A DNA stretch of 64,000 bases, from NCBI RefSeq assembly GCF_014205875.1, contig NZ_JACHEN010000003.1, positions 1 through 64,000 of the forward strand, in the 5' to 3' direction. The notes under the pieces are model-generated. The model was given only the letters and a program-made list of their open reading frames with translations, was not told the DNA's origin and did no database searches. Shown one piece after another: positions 1-8,382 of the stretch; within the stretch, counting starts at the first letter, position 1, and the number at the start of each line of letters is the position of its first letter. The position numbers and the translations under genes were made by a program. Source of the stretch: Anaerosolibacter carboniphilus (GTDB lineage Bacteria; Bacillota; Clostridia; Peptostreptococcales; Thermotaleaceae).

Positions 1-101
1 TACCTTAAGGATTTTGCACATCTTTTCCACACGAAATTCGAAGCGGTGATTATGAATGAATTGAAACCTTATTTCGAGTGCTTCGCAAAGATGGCTGCCG
101 C
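1..101 (-). CDS. IS3-family transposase OrfB, N-terminal fragment (window edge)
   Basis: In the -1 frame relative to orfA, downstream of the A6G slip site, translation continues without a stop to the window edge. It reads ...EALEIRFQFI...HRFEFRVEKMCKIL, which resembles the beginning of IS3-type OrfB (the HTH_21 region before the integrase core). The DDE catalytic residues would lie outside the window. Expression is expected as an OrfAB fusion through frameshifting. Whether the rest is intact cannot be judged. Confidence 0.6.
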
Positions 102-362
102 CTTTTTTAAGATAGCTATTTCCTCCTTAAGATCATCATTCTCTTTCTTCAGAGCACGAAGTTCTTTCTCTTGAGGAGTTAAACTGTTAGCATCGCCGAA
201 GGCTCTATCGCCTTCTTCATTATGCTGACGTAGCCACTTGTATATAGTAATTTCATGAACACCAAGGTCATTAGCTACACTTTTAACGCTGCGACCTTGT
301 TCTTTAACTAAGCGAATTGTTTCAATCTTAAAATCTTGATCATAAGTTTTTTTCTTACCCAT
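69..362 (-). CDS. IS3-family transposase subunit OrfA (HTH)
   Basis: A 97-residue protein with the usual OrfA layout. An N-terminal helix-turn-helix (residues about 5-50, with SVKSVANDLGVHEITIYKWL as the recognition part) is followed by a leucine/lysine-rich coiled coil (about 62-90). The start ATG is preceded by a GGAGGTG ribosome site. Near the 3' end (plus-strand 102-108) the coding strand reads A AAA AAG, the standard -1 programmed frameshift heptamer of IS3 elements. Slippage there fuses OrfA to the orfB frame and makes the active DDE transposase. OrfA alone normally binds the inverted repeats and represses. The gene is intact as far as can be seen. Confidence 0.85.
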   Translation of the reverse strand: MGKKKTYDQDFKIETIRLVKEQGRSVKSVANDLGVHEITIYKWLRQHNEEGDRAFGDANSLTPQEKELRALKKENDDLKEEIAILKKAAAIFAKHSK

Positions 363-474
363 AAGGACACCTCCATCTTACTTTTATTATACTAGCTTTG
401 ATGTGTGTCCATCAAATTGGGTAAAGGTCATATGATACAAGCGTAATAAAGCATAAGCTTGCCAAAATAAAAAT

Positions 475-511
475 AAAGCATAAAGTTGCCAATCTGGCAA
501 CTTTATGCTTT
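475..511 (-). terminator. Perfect 17-bp hairpin with T-rich tail; probable original tmRNA terminator
   Basis: Arms 475-491 and 495-511 are perfectly complementary around a 3-nt loop. On the minus strand the right-hand sequence is ATTTTTATTTT, so this is a Rho-independent terminator for leftward transcription. It lies just beyond the duplicated tmRNA 3' end at 544-557. The simplest reading is that it terminated tmRNA before the island separated the two. A degenerate copy of one arm (AAAGCATAAGCTTGCC) lies at about 449-464. Confidence 0.75.
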
Positions 512-543
512 AAGTCACAGGCTTTCTTAGATTCATGGATTTA

Positions 544-557
544 ATTGGTGGAGGCGA
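544..557. repeat. 14-bp direct repeat of tmRNA 3' end: distal attachment site of the island
   Basis: ATTGGTGGAGGCGA is identical to 12234-12247, where it forms the 3' acceptor strand and CCA end of tmRNA on the minus strand. Nothing else of tmRNA is present here: no T-arm lies upstream, so it is not a second gene. Such duplications of a tRNA/tmRNA 3' end are the usual trace of site-specific integration. Together with the terminator at 475-511 it marks the island end. Confidence 0.65.
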
Positions 558-646
558 TGCGTAACTGAATAAATCCACGATTTTATATTCAAAATTGGAG
601 CAATGGATTGATCCCCCAATATCACTTGTAATTACTTTACATCAGT

Positions 647-2179
647 CTACAATAAACCATAATATCGTTTTATTTGTACTTTTAGCTGATTTCTTAATTC
701 ATTTGTACTACTAACAGTTAAAACTTTGAAATCTTTAATATTAAAGCCTACGTCTTTTTCAAATGCTGCTCCTGGAATTCCTTTGTTATGTACGAGTATA
801 AAATTATCATGACCTCTTTCATATCCTTGATTCAAGCCCATCAAATATCCAATTTCATGATAAACATTTTTGTTTCCTAAACTTAAATCCGCAATGAGGA
901 ACCCACAACCTTCTACAAGACTTAATATTTCATCCGCTATTTTATATGAATAGCCTGTATCGAACTGATCGATTCGTATTTCTCTTAATTTAAGCTCTAG
1001 TCTTAATTCATTATTAACATCATCAACAGCGTTCTTGATTGCTTCATAATTTTGCCAAGTATCCCCACTAAATTGCATTGAGATAAAAATTGTTCTTTTT
1101 CTGCTTTCCATAATTTTATCAAATACAGTAACAAACTCATTTATACAGTAGCCGTTTGAGACTTCAGTTTCATCAATTGTATATATATGGTTATCTACAA
1201 CCCAGTTTTTGAAAGGCTGAACCAATCTTTCATCCTTGATGTAGTAATAAATAAATGCTTCTAAAACTCTACTGTTTGAACATTCCTTAAGTTGAAAATT
1301 GTTTGCATATATAGCATTAATTGCGGAGAATGCTGATTTTACAATATTTATTGCTACATTATCGTACTGAACTATTTGATTCTTAAGAAGAAATTTATAT
1401 AAATTTAAGAAGAATGTGCGCTCTGCCTTTTCAACAGACTTTTTCAGATTAAAAAGTATTGAAAAATCTATATTTCCAAATAGCTTACGTGCAAAATAAT
1501 ATTCCCACCCAAACGATACATCTGATTTTAACTTCTCGTCAGGAAATAGATACGTATCTTCTAAAATTAACTTTAAGTTTTGTTCTTTGGTAAGTGGAAT
1601 ATGCTTATAATTAATATTATGAAATAACGCTCTACTAAACTTTTTCGCTTCCGACTCATTCCTAAAAAGTATAAGACAGTATGGAACATTGTAATTTTCA
1701 AACCTCTTATCTTCTTTAGTCGCACTTAAACGATGATTCCCGTCAATCCGATTAAACATCCTAAAGCCTGGCTTAAGAATGGTTTTTTCAGAAATATCGA
1801 GCGTTGTTCTTCTAAAAAAGTCATATCTTTCCCCAGCGTCTGTGCTTAATCCCTTACTTTTACTAACAGTATACTGTAATTTAAATTGATCAAAAGTTTC
1901 ATTAAAATTGCTTTCTTCAAAAAATGATTTATATAAGTGATCAACTTTTGTCATATCTCCACTGTCAGGTTCTAAGACAGCTCCAAGAATTACCTCTGGA
2001 AAAAACAAGAATTCTCCACTGCTTAAAAATTCAAACATTTCCCGTCTATGCTCTTTTATTAAATCTCTCTGATAACTCTCATCAGCTTGCGATACTCTCT
2101 CTAAATCTCCCATTTTAGCATAGCCACGAAGAGAAATAAAATTATCAAAAGCCTTGTCCAATATTCCTAGCAATTTCAT
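647..2179 (-). CDS. DGQHR-like domain fused to TIR/deoxyribosyltransferase-like domain; putative defence effector
   Basis: A 510-residue protein with two recognisable parts. In the N-terminal half, FNRIDGNHRLSA (about 143-154) resembles the DGQHR signature of DndB/ParB-like proteins. The C-terminal part starts at RTIFISMQF (362-370), continues through CGFLIADLS (425-433), and has NVYHEIGYLMGL (438-449). That pattern is typical of TIR-like and nucleoside 2-deoxyribosyltransferase-like Rossmann folds, where the Glu (about E442) is the catalytic residue in NAD-consuming members. The middle (160-360) is unrecognised and helical. The start ATG overlaps the hsdS stop by 4 nt (ATGA), so it is translationally coupled and the last gene of the operon. 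I infer an effector or regulator tied to the modification system. The enzymatic activity is not shown by sequence alone. Confidence 0.6.
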   Translation of the reverse strand: MKLLGILDKAFDNFISLRGYAKMGDLERVSQADESYQRDLIKEHRREMFEFLSSGEFLFFPEVILGAVLEPDSGDMTKVDHLYKSFFEESNFNETFDQFKLQYTVSKSKGLSTDAGERYDFFRRTTLDISEKTILKPGFRMFNRIDGNHRLSATKEDKRFENYNVPYCLILFRNESEAKKFSRALFHNINYKHIPLTKEQNLKLILEDTYLFPDEKLKSDVSFGWEYYFARKLFGNIDFSILFNLKKSVEKAERTFFLNLYKFLLKNQIVQYDNVAINIVKSAFSAINAIYANNFQLKECSNSRVLEAFIYYYIKDERLVQPFKNWVVDNHIYTIDETEVSNGYCINEFVTVFDKIMESRKRTIFISMQFSGDTWQNYEAIKNAVDDVNNELRLELKLREIRIDQFDTGYSYKIADEILSLVEGCGFLIADLSLGNKNVYHEIGYLMGLNQGYERGHDNFILVHNKGIPGAAFEKDVGFNIKDFKVLTVSSTNELRNQLKVQIKRYYGLL

Positions 2180-3642
2180 TCTATTACCCCTACAATCATA
2201 TTTTCAACTTCATTTTTTTGTTTTTCAAATTCCTCTTGAGCTTCTTTCCTTAGCTTTGCGGATTTTGTTCTTATATTATCAAACTTCTCAACAATACTAC
2301 TTTGTTTTATATGGTCAGGCACTGGTATAGGGAAGTTCCTGATCGTTGAAAAATTTAAATTATTTATATTTGTACCTCCAAGCACACGAAAAAGGAATGA
2401 TCGATAAACTTTAGATTGAAGAAAACTAAATAAGTACTTCGAATTTATTGAATTAGGATATACTCTGAGTACCATCATAAACCCACCAAAATAATATTCG
2501 AGGTCATCTTCAATAAAAGCTACCTTTCCAACATGTTCCTTGCTCCCGCTTGCTGCACTCATCAAAATATCATCTTTTTTAAGCTTTTGCGTTTCAGAAA
2601 TATTAAAGTCTTCCCTTATATATCTAACATCATTTAAGTCTAACTCATTAGTATAAAGATCAATATTGTTTGCTCTTAAAATACCAATTCCACTGTTATC
2701 AAAGATTTCATCATTACTTGAATATGTTACTCCTCTAATCATAGAACACAAATTCTTTAGTTTTATAGTTGAATACTTACCGTTTTTAATCTCTTTTTCA
2801 ACATCTTGAAAATAAACTTGATTGTAAAATGGATCAAATCTATTTCCTGATATTCCTGCAACTGTTGTTTTAAAAATTCTAGACTCAAGGCTATTATCTG
2901 TTTCAGGAAGCTTTATTTCTAGCTCTTCTTGTAAGTATTCATCAATGCTTATGGTTAGCCTATTTGCTTCCTCGTTTTTTTTTCTTTTAGCCTCAAAAGC
3001 TGCATTCATCTTTTCTACAATTTTTCTTTGCACTGAAATAGGTGGAGTAATAATTGGATATTTTCTCAAGTTACTAATTACAACTCTTCCCCTAGTACCA
3101 CCTGAATCTAGCCTCCAAAATAACCGTTGTCCTATTTTTGTATTAATATATGTTGCTACATATTCTGGAAGACACTCATTCGCATTGACTGTAAGAGCTG
3201 CCAAATCACCTCTAATATTTGCCTCAATTATATTGTTTGGTATTACACACGCAGCCCCCATTGTAGCGCCAGTCTTTGCTATAACAATATCTCCGGGCTC
3301 TACTTTTGATCTTCTAATCTTGTTATGAGCATCCTCACTTATAAATACAAAATTATCAGTCTTTAAAGCTCCATCACCATTAGTTACATCCCCCACTCGA
3401 ATAAATGGAATCCCTTTTTCAACATAATCTGACGCTTTTATAGCACTGCCAAACGGACCATCAACTATTCTATCACAGATTTTAGTTAATTTTTTATAAT
3501 CATACGGTGAGTGTTGTAGTTTATATAAATCTTCATAATTAGAGGGCCTATAATACTCACTATCAAGGCGCCCTTCCAACTCATTTCTTCTAATTATGAA
3601 GATTTTGTTTTTGTCTACATGAGGTGAAAGAATAAAACTCAT
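2176..3642 (-). CDS. hsdS: Type I restriction-modification specificity subunit HsdS
   Basis: A 488-residue protein with the two-fold HsdS layout. The first target-recognition domain (about 40-200, including GDIVIAKTGATMGAACVIP) ends at a conserved helical spacer (about 205-245, IVEKMNAAFEAKRKKNEEAN). A second recognition domain follows (about 260-450, with KKDDILMSAASGSKEHVGKV), then a terminal helix (about 450-485). It should confer sequence recognition on the methyltransferase encoded directly upstream. The upstream stop and this start overlap by 4 nt, as does the next gene, so the three genes are one translational unit. The two half-sites cannot be predicted from sequence. No hsdR gene accompanies it. 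Confidence 0.88.
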   Translation of the reverse strand: MSFILSPHVDKNKIFIIRRNELEGRLDSEYYRPSNYEDLYKLQHSPYDYKKLTKICDRIVDGPFGSAIKASDYVEKGIPFIRVGDVTNGDGALKTDNFVFISEDAHNKIRRSKVEPGDIVIAKTGATMGAACVIPNNIIEANIRGDLAALTVNANECLPEYVATYINTKIGQRLFWRLDSGGTRGRVVISNLRKYPIITPPISVQRKIVEKMNAAFEAKRKKNEEANRLTISIDEYLQEELEIKLPETDNSLESRIFKTTVAGISGNRFDPFYNQVYFQDVEKEIKNGKYSTIKLKNLCSMIRGVTYSSNDEIFDNSGIGILRANNIDLYTNELDLNDVRYIREDFNISETQKLKKDDILMSAASGSKEHVGKVAFIEDDLEYYFGGFMMVLRVYPNSINSKYLFSFLQSKVYRSFLFRVLGGTNINNLNFSTIRNFPIPVPDHIKQSSIVEKFDNIRTKSAKLRKEAQEEFEKQKNEVENMIVGVIE

Positions 3643-5774
3643 TCAATACCCTCCTCAATAGATCTAATAAATCTTGATAATTCTTTGCCTATATCAACTA
3701 ATTCATTTACTGGCGTAGGTTTCCCAGCTGCATCATAACCAATCTCCTCTGCTATTGCCATAAAAATCGAATAATCGTCAATTACTTTCTGTTTACTTTC
3801 AAAATATTCCTCAGTTAGAGATTCTTTAAGGTCACATATTTTTTCATTAAAATACTCAGTAATTCCATTCTTCCATTCACTATAAGCCTGAGACTTTTTT
3901 AACTCTGTCCCTTTCAATCCTTCTGGATTTTTAAAATCTCTTAGCTCTGCTATGTGCATTTTCTTTTCAGTCTCTAGTTCCCTTAATTTTTGATAAAATT
4001 TTCTATTTTGTTTTATACTATCTTTTAATTTTTCTTTTTGTATTTTTATTCTTTGAGTTGTCTCATAATAGTGCTTTTTTAAAAAAAGTACTGAACTCTT
4101 TACACCTGCTCCTGTTGATATAAATGCAGCTTGTGGTAAAGAAACAACAGCAACAATACGGTACATTTCCTCTATTGCATCACGTACATATTGCATACTT
4201 GAATTAGTTAACAATCCATCTGGCACTACGATTGCTAAATATCCACCTTCACGTAAATAGTTATAGCTTTGTTCAATAAAAAGAACCTCTGTACTCTGGC
4301 TCTCACGTAGAGATGACTTACTATTTGGATTTAGCCAGTCAACTTCCTTCATAGCAAAGCCATACTGGTGTATGTATGCACGCTCAGTTTGTTTAATAAT
4401 TGATCCGAATGGTGGGTTAGTTAGTATAAAGTCAAAACTATTGTATTGGAAATCTCTATTATTAGTTTTATTTTGTAAATCAACATCAGATATTAGCCCA
4501 TCTGCAGTAACAACATTAGTATGACCGTCATCATGAATTATCATATTCATTTTTGCAGTACGAGCAATTTGTTCATTTATTTCTATACCAAAAAGATTAT
4601 TTTTAGCGAAATTGTGCCAATGAGCAAAGTGATTTCTACCTTCTGGTTTATTATCATCGCCAATTTCATCTGGATAATATAAGTCGGCTTCTTCTCTCAC
4701 CTTATTTAATGCATGGAGTAGGAACCCGCCACTCCCACAGGATGTATCTAGAACCTTTGAATTATGAGTTATATTTAAAACATCAACTATAAACTTAACA
4801 ACCGGGCGTGGTGTGAAAAATTGTCCAAAATCACCCCTAAAAAAAGATCCTAAGAAGGTTTCAAATGCTCTTCCTTTACAATCTAAATCTGTTTTGCTAA
4901 GGTTAATATTTTCTAAATATCCTACAACGGTCCTACATTTAGCTGATGATAATCTGATTCCATCTCTAAAAACCTCTGGATCTTTTTTTCTACCCTCTTC
5001 ATAAATCGCCTTTATTCGATCTAGCAAACTAGAATTTGTTTTTTCTTCAGAGCCTTTTTTGAATATTTGAAAATCATATGGATCACCTTTCTTTCTAGCT
5101 TTACGCTCATCCCATATTTTACAAAAAATTAATTTATCCAGTTCATCAAAAGCTTCTGAAGGGTTTAGCTCTCCCCCCCCCCAAAGAGCCTGATGCGCAA
5201 GTCTAAAACGTTTTGTAAGCTCATCTTCCGATACAATTTCTAGATCGAACAGCTTCTGCCCTTTATGAGTACCTCCACCTTTAGCATACTTAAACTCTGC
5301 CAATTCTGTAACACCAAATTGGGGAATATCTGCTTCAGAATTTCTAACATCTTTATCTTTATCTATCTGATAATATTCATTTTTTATTTTAGATGTTACC
5401 CATATATATTTTGAAGTTCCTGCTAGTGCATAAGCATACGCAAAAGCTTGATTTACGGCTTGAGAAAACTCCAGCTCAGAAGCCTCTTCTTTTTTACATT
5501 CGATAATAATATGTGGTTGACTACAAGCATCATCATTATAAACAATAATATCTGCTTCCTTAACTGTTGCTCCCATAGTAACTGGAACAAACTGCTTGAT
5601 TCTTTTAGGATTATAATTATATATAAAAATAAGCTTTAAATAAGTTTCTGCCTGTACTAATTCCTCAGGATTTGTAAAGTTTCTTCGCTTATTTTCATAC
5701 AAGTATGTAATATATCTACACTCTTCATCAACACTAATTATTTTTTTATTTATACCCTGCTCTATTAAACCCAT
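3639..5774 (-). CDS. hsdM: N-terminal HSDR_N-like nuclease domain fused to type I N6-adenine methyltransferase
   Basis: About 711 residues, longer than usual HsdM. The N-terminal part (about 30-150) has the core of a PD-(D/E)XK nuclease of the HSDR_N type, EADIIVYND followed by HIIIECKK. The methyltransferase region follows: FFTPRPVV (about 320), AdoMet motif LDTSCGSGGF (about 342-351) and catalytic NPPF (about 453-456). A C-terminal helical tail precedes HsdS. ATG at 5774 is preferred over an upstream TTG because AGAGG lies about 6 nt before it. A run of ten Gs interrupts the linker between nuclease and methyltransferase (about residue 198). No DEAD-box translocase domain is present here or nearby. 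It may be a modification enzyme with built-in cleavage (type IIG-like) or part of an unconventional defence operon. Confidence 0.8.
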   Translation of the reverse strand: MGLIEQGINKKIISVDEECRYITYLYENKRRNFTNPEELVQAETYLKLIFIYNYNPKRIKQFVPVTMGATVKEADIIVYNDDACSQPHIIIECKKEEASELEFSQAVNQAFAYAYALAGTSKYIWVTSKIKNEYYQIDKDKDVRNSEADIPQFGVTELAEFKYAKGGGTHKGQKLFDLEIVSEDELTKRFRLAHQALWGGGELNPSEAFDELDKLIFCKIWDERKARKKGDPYDFQIFKKGSEEKTNSSLLDRIKAIYEEGRKKDPEVFRDGIRLSSAKCRTVVGYLENINLSKTDLDCKGRAFETFLGSFFRGDFGQFFTPRPVVKFIVDVLNITHNSKVLDTSCGSGGFLLHALNKVREEADLYYPDEIGDDNKPEGRNHFAHWHNFAKNNLFGIEINEQIARTAKMNMIIHDDGHTNVVTADGLISDVDLQNKTNNRDFQYNSFDFILTNPPFGSIIKQTERAYIHQYGFAMKEVDWLNPNSKSSLRESQSTEVLFIEQSYNYLREGGYLAIVVPDGLLTNSSMQYVRDAIEEMYRIVAVVSLPQAAFISTGAGVKSSVLFLKKHYYETTQRIKIQKEKLKDSIKQNRKFYQKLRELETEKKMHIAELRDFKNPEGLKGTELKKSQAYSEWKNGITEYFNEKICDLKESLTEEYFESKQKVIDDYSIFMAIAEEIGYDAAGKPTPVNELVDIGKELSRFIRSIEEGIE
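5173..5182. repeat. G10 homopolymer (C10 on plus strand) inside the methyltransferase-fusion gene
   Basis: Ten consecutive Gs on the coding strand encode Trp-Gly-Gly-Gly in frame. A run this long stands out in AT-rich DNA. In other bacteria such tracts in restriction-modification genes undergo slipped-strand phase variation. A change of one base would stop translation near residue 200, removing the methyltransferase domain while keeping the nuclease-like part. The copy here is in the ON frame. Confidence 0.8.
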
Positions 5775-6437
5775 TCTCAACCTCTCATTTCGTAAACTAA
5801 TAATTTAAAATAGTTAAAATTTAATAATTTCTCACGAAAGTATATCTTTTACCAATTGAAATTATATCATAAATCAAGATTCCATACCATCCAACTTCAA
5901 CTATAAAATATAAAAGAAAATATAGTATGTAACAGATATATTTAACCTAGGGCCATCTTTATCTATTTCCCTATGTATTTAAAAACTCCTTTGCTTTTTG
6001 TTTCTTTAATTTCGACATCAATGAATTATCAAAAAAATCATTGCAACGAAGACCTAAATAATATTTTATATTCACCTCTCTGTTTCACTTGGTGGAGCCA
6101 CCCTCACCCTACAAAACCCACCTACGCAAAAAAGCCGCATAAAATGCGGATTTTTGCGTAGGCGGGTTTAATTGTCTAATAACTCAGATTTTAATACAAT
6201 TTAGTATTAATCATTTATGCTAGATTGTTCTATTAGTGATAAAAAAGTATGGGTTTATACTAAATAGTGCACATTCTCTTATTCATCTATAAATTCCTCA
6301 GTAATTATTTTTCCTTCATTAATATAAACCTAATGGTAGGTTAAGTATCCATCAACAATAATTTAGATTTAGAATTAAGCTCAAAAATCTACTTCACCAA
6401 AATAAAATTACAATGCAAATAAGCCGAAATATATTGA
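5775..6437. other. 663-bp intergenic region between the two defence modules
   Basis: AT-rich and without a credible gene; short open frames lack ribosome sites. It holds a possible -10 (TATAAT on the minus strand, at 5861-5866) for the methyltransferase operon, without a convincing -35. It also holds the large imperfect hairpin at 6114-6169, which lies downstream of the STAND gene. Confidence 0.5.
6114..6169. repeat. Long imperfect inverted repeat (about 26-bp arms)
   Basis: Left arm AAACCCACCTACGCAAAAA followed by CCGCAT. Right arm ATGCGG followed by TTTTGCGTAGGCGGGTTT. The arms surround an AAA loop and have only a few mismatches. It lies about 270 bp downstream of the STAND gene. There is no clear T-run adjoining the stem, so it may be a mobile palindrome or remnant rather than a plain terminator. 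Confidence 0.6.
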
Positions 6438-8357
6438 TTATCTATTATTAAACTCTATTACTGCCTCTTCAATAGTATCGTATATATAATCGCTTGGTTC
6501 TAAATCATCCATATTTTCCACATTTATATTATAAATACGGTATTCTCTTATAGCTTCTATAATTTTCTCTTTTCCTAATTCAACATCGACATCACCTAGC
6601 ATACGTTCTAATACTGCTTGAGCAACATCGTCATAATAAAACTCCTCACCTGTGTCGTATTCTTCTAATTCATCTCTTATATAATCCTCCATATTATCTT
6701 CTATCCAGCAATCTAATAGTTCCACTCCAATATCTCTTAAAGAATACTCAACTTGATGTTGAATAAAACTATCCATTTTTTTAAAATCAAATCCATTTTC
6801 ATCTTCATTTATAGTTAGTTCAACTAAGTTCCAGATATTATCTGTGTTCGCATATTGAAACAAAAGTTTTACAAATTCATTATTACTCAATATTTCACTG
6901 AAATCATAATTTAGTTTAAAAACATTTAATATATTGCTTGAATTATAAAAAAATAAAACTGGACCAAATTCTAAAACTTGCTTCAAAACTGCAATAACAA
7001 TTGGTTGATAATCTTTGTCTTCAATCTCGAATTCAAACAAGTATTTTAAGTACTGTATTAATATTGAGTTTGCAAAGCTTATAGGGGTTTTATCATTGAG
7101 GTTGTATGTAATCGGTAATACATGTAATTTGAAGAAATCAGGTTGCATTATAATCTTTCTAATATAGGATTTATTCAATCTTTCTATTTGTTCAAAATAA
7201 ACGGCAGTACTAATAATATTATTTACACTGGCTATTGAAATCTTATTTTTCAAATAATCTAGTAACGATGGATGGATAAATTCAATTTTATCATTATCAT
7301 AATGTATTAATGCTTTGATACGATTATGAATTTCCGATAATGAGACATCTGGTGACTTGTTTAATTGTTTTATATAGTTTTCATAACACTCATCGACAAT
7401 ACTTTGTTCAATAAAGCTATCTGATAAAGAGTACAGTATATTAATATATTCACGAGAAGCATCATTTAACGCATTGTATTCCTTTTCCCATATATCTTCT
7501 GGATTATTTAAATTTTTTAAAAAAATTTTTTCAAATTCTGATGCTTCTGCGTCACGACAATCGCTAGCAGCCACCCCAATAATAAAAGGAGTAAAATTTC
7601 TATGTCCAAAAATTTTTTCTACTGTTTTATCATTCCAAATTTTTTCGACAAATAAATTTTTTATTTTATCCAAGATTTCATTTTTAAAGCAATATACTTG
7701 AAAAATTCTGTACTTATCTTCAGGAGTTGTCCAAATTTCTAAATCTTCTATTTCAAAATTTACTTTTATCAACGTACCTATTTTTTTGCTATGTACTTTA
7801 GCAGCCTCAAATAATGTTTTACGTGAATTAAAAACAAACTTCTTGTTATCATAATTCTCAATGTTTTTAATAAAATCTTCTAACTTATCAAAATAGTTTT
7901 CAGAGTTACATATTTGTGTATTTCCTAAAAAATCATCAAAAATTAATATTTCTTTTTCATCAATGTCTTGCGCTATTAAATTGCAAATATTTTGAAAATC
8001 ATTTTCTTTAGGACAGCGAACAAATCTAAATTTATAACCATATTTTTCAATAAAATAATTTGCAATCATAATTGAGGTATCTGTTTTCCCTATCCCTGAA
8101 CACCCTACCAACATCATAGAATTTTTATTTTCTAGCTTACCCACAGCTCTTTTGTATTGTGATGTCTCTACAAAATGATTTTTTAATTTCTCTATTGTCT
8201 TAATAATAAGTTGAGAACGATAATTATTTATATGCTTGATTTCATTTCCAAAATATATAATACTGTTAGTTATATTTGTAACATCTCCAGAAATCAAAGT
8301 GTTACCATCACGCATTTTGTTATTATTTATGTTGTGATCCGTAAAAGTCACCTCCAA
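6438..8357 (-). CDS. STAND (NLR-like) NTPase with N-terminal amyloid-like signalling motif
   Basis: About 639 residues from TTG 8357, or about 625 from ATG 8315. Walker A is GCSGIGKT (about 85-92) and Walker B ILIFDDFLG (about 137-145). These are followed by a winged-helix-like helical region and an acidic C-terminal sensor-like half with no repeats I recognise; it resembles nSTAND3-type defence NTPases. The N-terminus contains NKMRDGNTLISGD, nearly the same as the C-terminus of the small membrane protein encoded just upstream (NKMRDGNTVIGGD). Both starts are possible. TTG 8357 overlaps the upstream gene by 35 nt next to GGAGGTG. ATG 8315 lies 7 nt after the upstream stop and would suit re-initiation. 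Expected role, by analogy: ligand sensing, oligomerisation and templating of the partner's motif. Confidence 0.65.
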   Translation of the reverse strand: MEVTFTDHNINNNKMRDGNTLISGDVTNITNSIIYFGNEIKHINNYRSQLIIKTIEKLKNHFVETSQYKRAVGKLENKNSMMLVGCSGIGKTDTSIMIANYFIEKYGYKFRFVRCPKENDFQNICNLIAQDIDEKEILIFDDFLGNTQICNSENYFDKLEDFIKNIENYDNKKFVFNSRKTLFEAAKVHSKKIGTLIKVNFEIEDLEIWTTPEDKYRIFQVYCFKNEILDKIKNLFVEKIWNDKTVEKIFGHRNFTPFIIGVAASDCRDAEASEFEKIFLKNLNNPEDIWEKEYNALNDASREYINILYSLSDSFIEQSIVDECYENYIKQLNKSPDVSLSEIHNRIKALIHYDNDKIEFIHPSLLDYLKNKISIASVNNIISTAVYFEQIERLNKSYIRKIIMQPDFFKLHVLPITYNLNDKTPISFANSILIQYLKYLFEFEIEDKDYQPIVIAVLKQVLEFGPVLFFYNSSNILNVFKLNYDFSEILSNNEFVKLLFQYANTDNIWNLVELTINEDENGFDFKKMDSFIQHQVEYSLRDIGVELLDCWIEDNMEDYIRDELEEYDTGEEFYYDDVAQAVLERMLGDVDVELGKEKIIEAIREYRIYNINVENMDDLEPSDYIYDTIEEAVIEFNNR

Positions 8358-8382
8358 TCACTGTATTACCATCACGCATTTT
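8302..8382. repeat. 17-bp direct repeats (8302-8318 and 8366-8382) encoding the shared motif
   Basis: TTACCATCACGCATTTT occurs twice, 64 bp apart: once in the 3' end of the small membrane protein gene and once at the 5' end of the STAND gene. On the minus strand it encodes the K-M-R-D-G-N core of the shared motif. Near-identity at DNA level points to a recent duplication or to gene conversion keeping the two motifs matched. Confidence 0.8.

Larger units (their letters stand above)
1..430 (-). mobile_element. IS3-family insertion sequence, partial (5' end inside window)
   Basis: The element carries orfA, a frameshift signal and the beginning of orfB, and continues past the window edge. Upstream of orfA, on the minus strand from about position 430, the sequence TGACCTTTACCCAATTTGA looks like a terminal inverted repeat of this family. 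The outer boundary is inferred, because the other end is not visible for comparison. It lies outside the duplicated tmRNA 3' end at 544-557, so it is a separate insertion from the island. Confidence 0.6.

Noticed and set aside
545..640. Possible second tRNA or tmRNA gene ending at the CGCCTCCACCA copy
   Set aside because: There is no T-arm GTTC or acceptor 5' strand upstream on the minus strand; only the 3' tip is duplicated.
6089..6102. TTGGTGGAGCCACC resembles the tmRNA-end repeat TTGGTGGAGGCGA
   Set aside because: Only the first nine bases agree and the sequence is explained as a small self-complementary GGTGG/CCACC stem. Not enough for a third attachment site.
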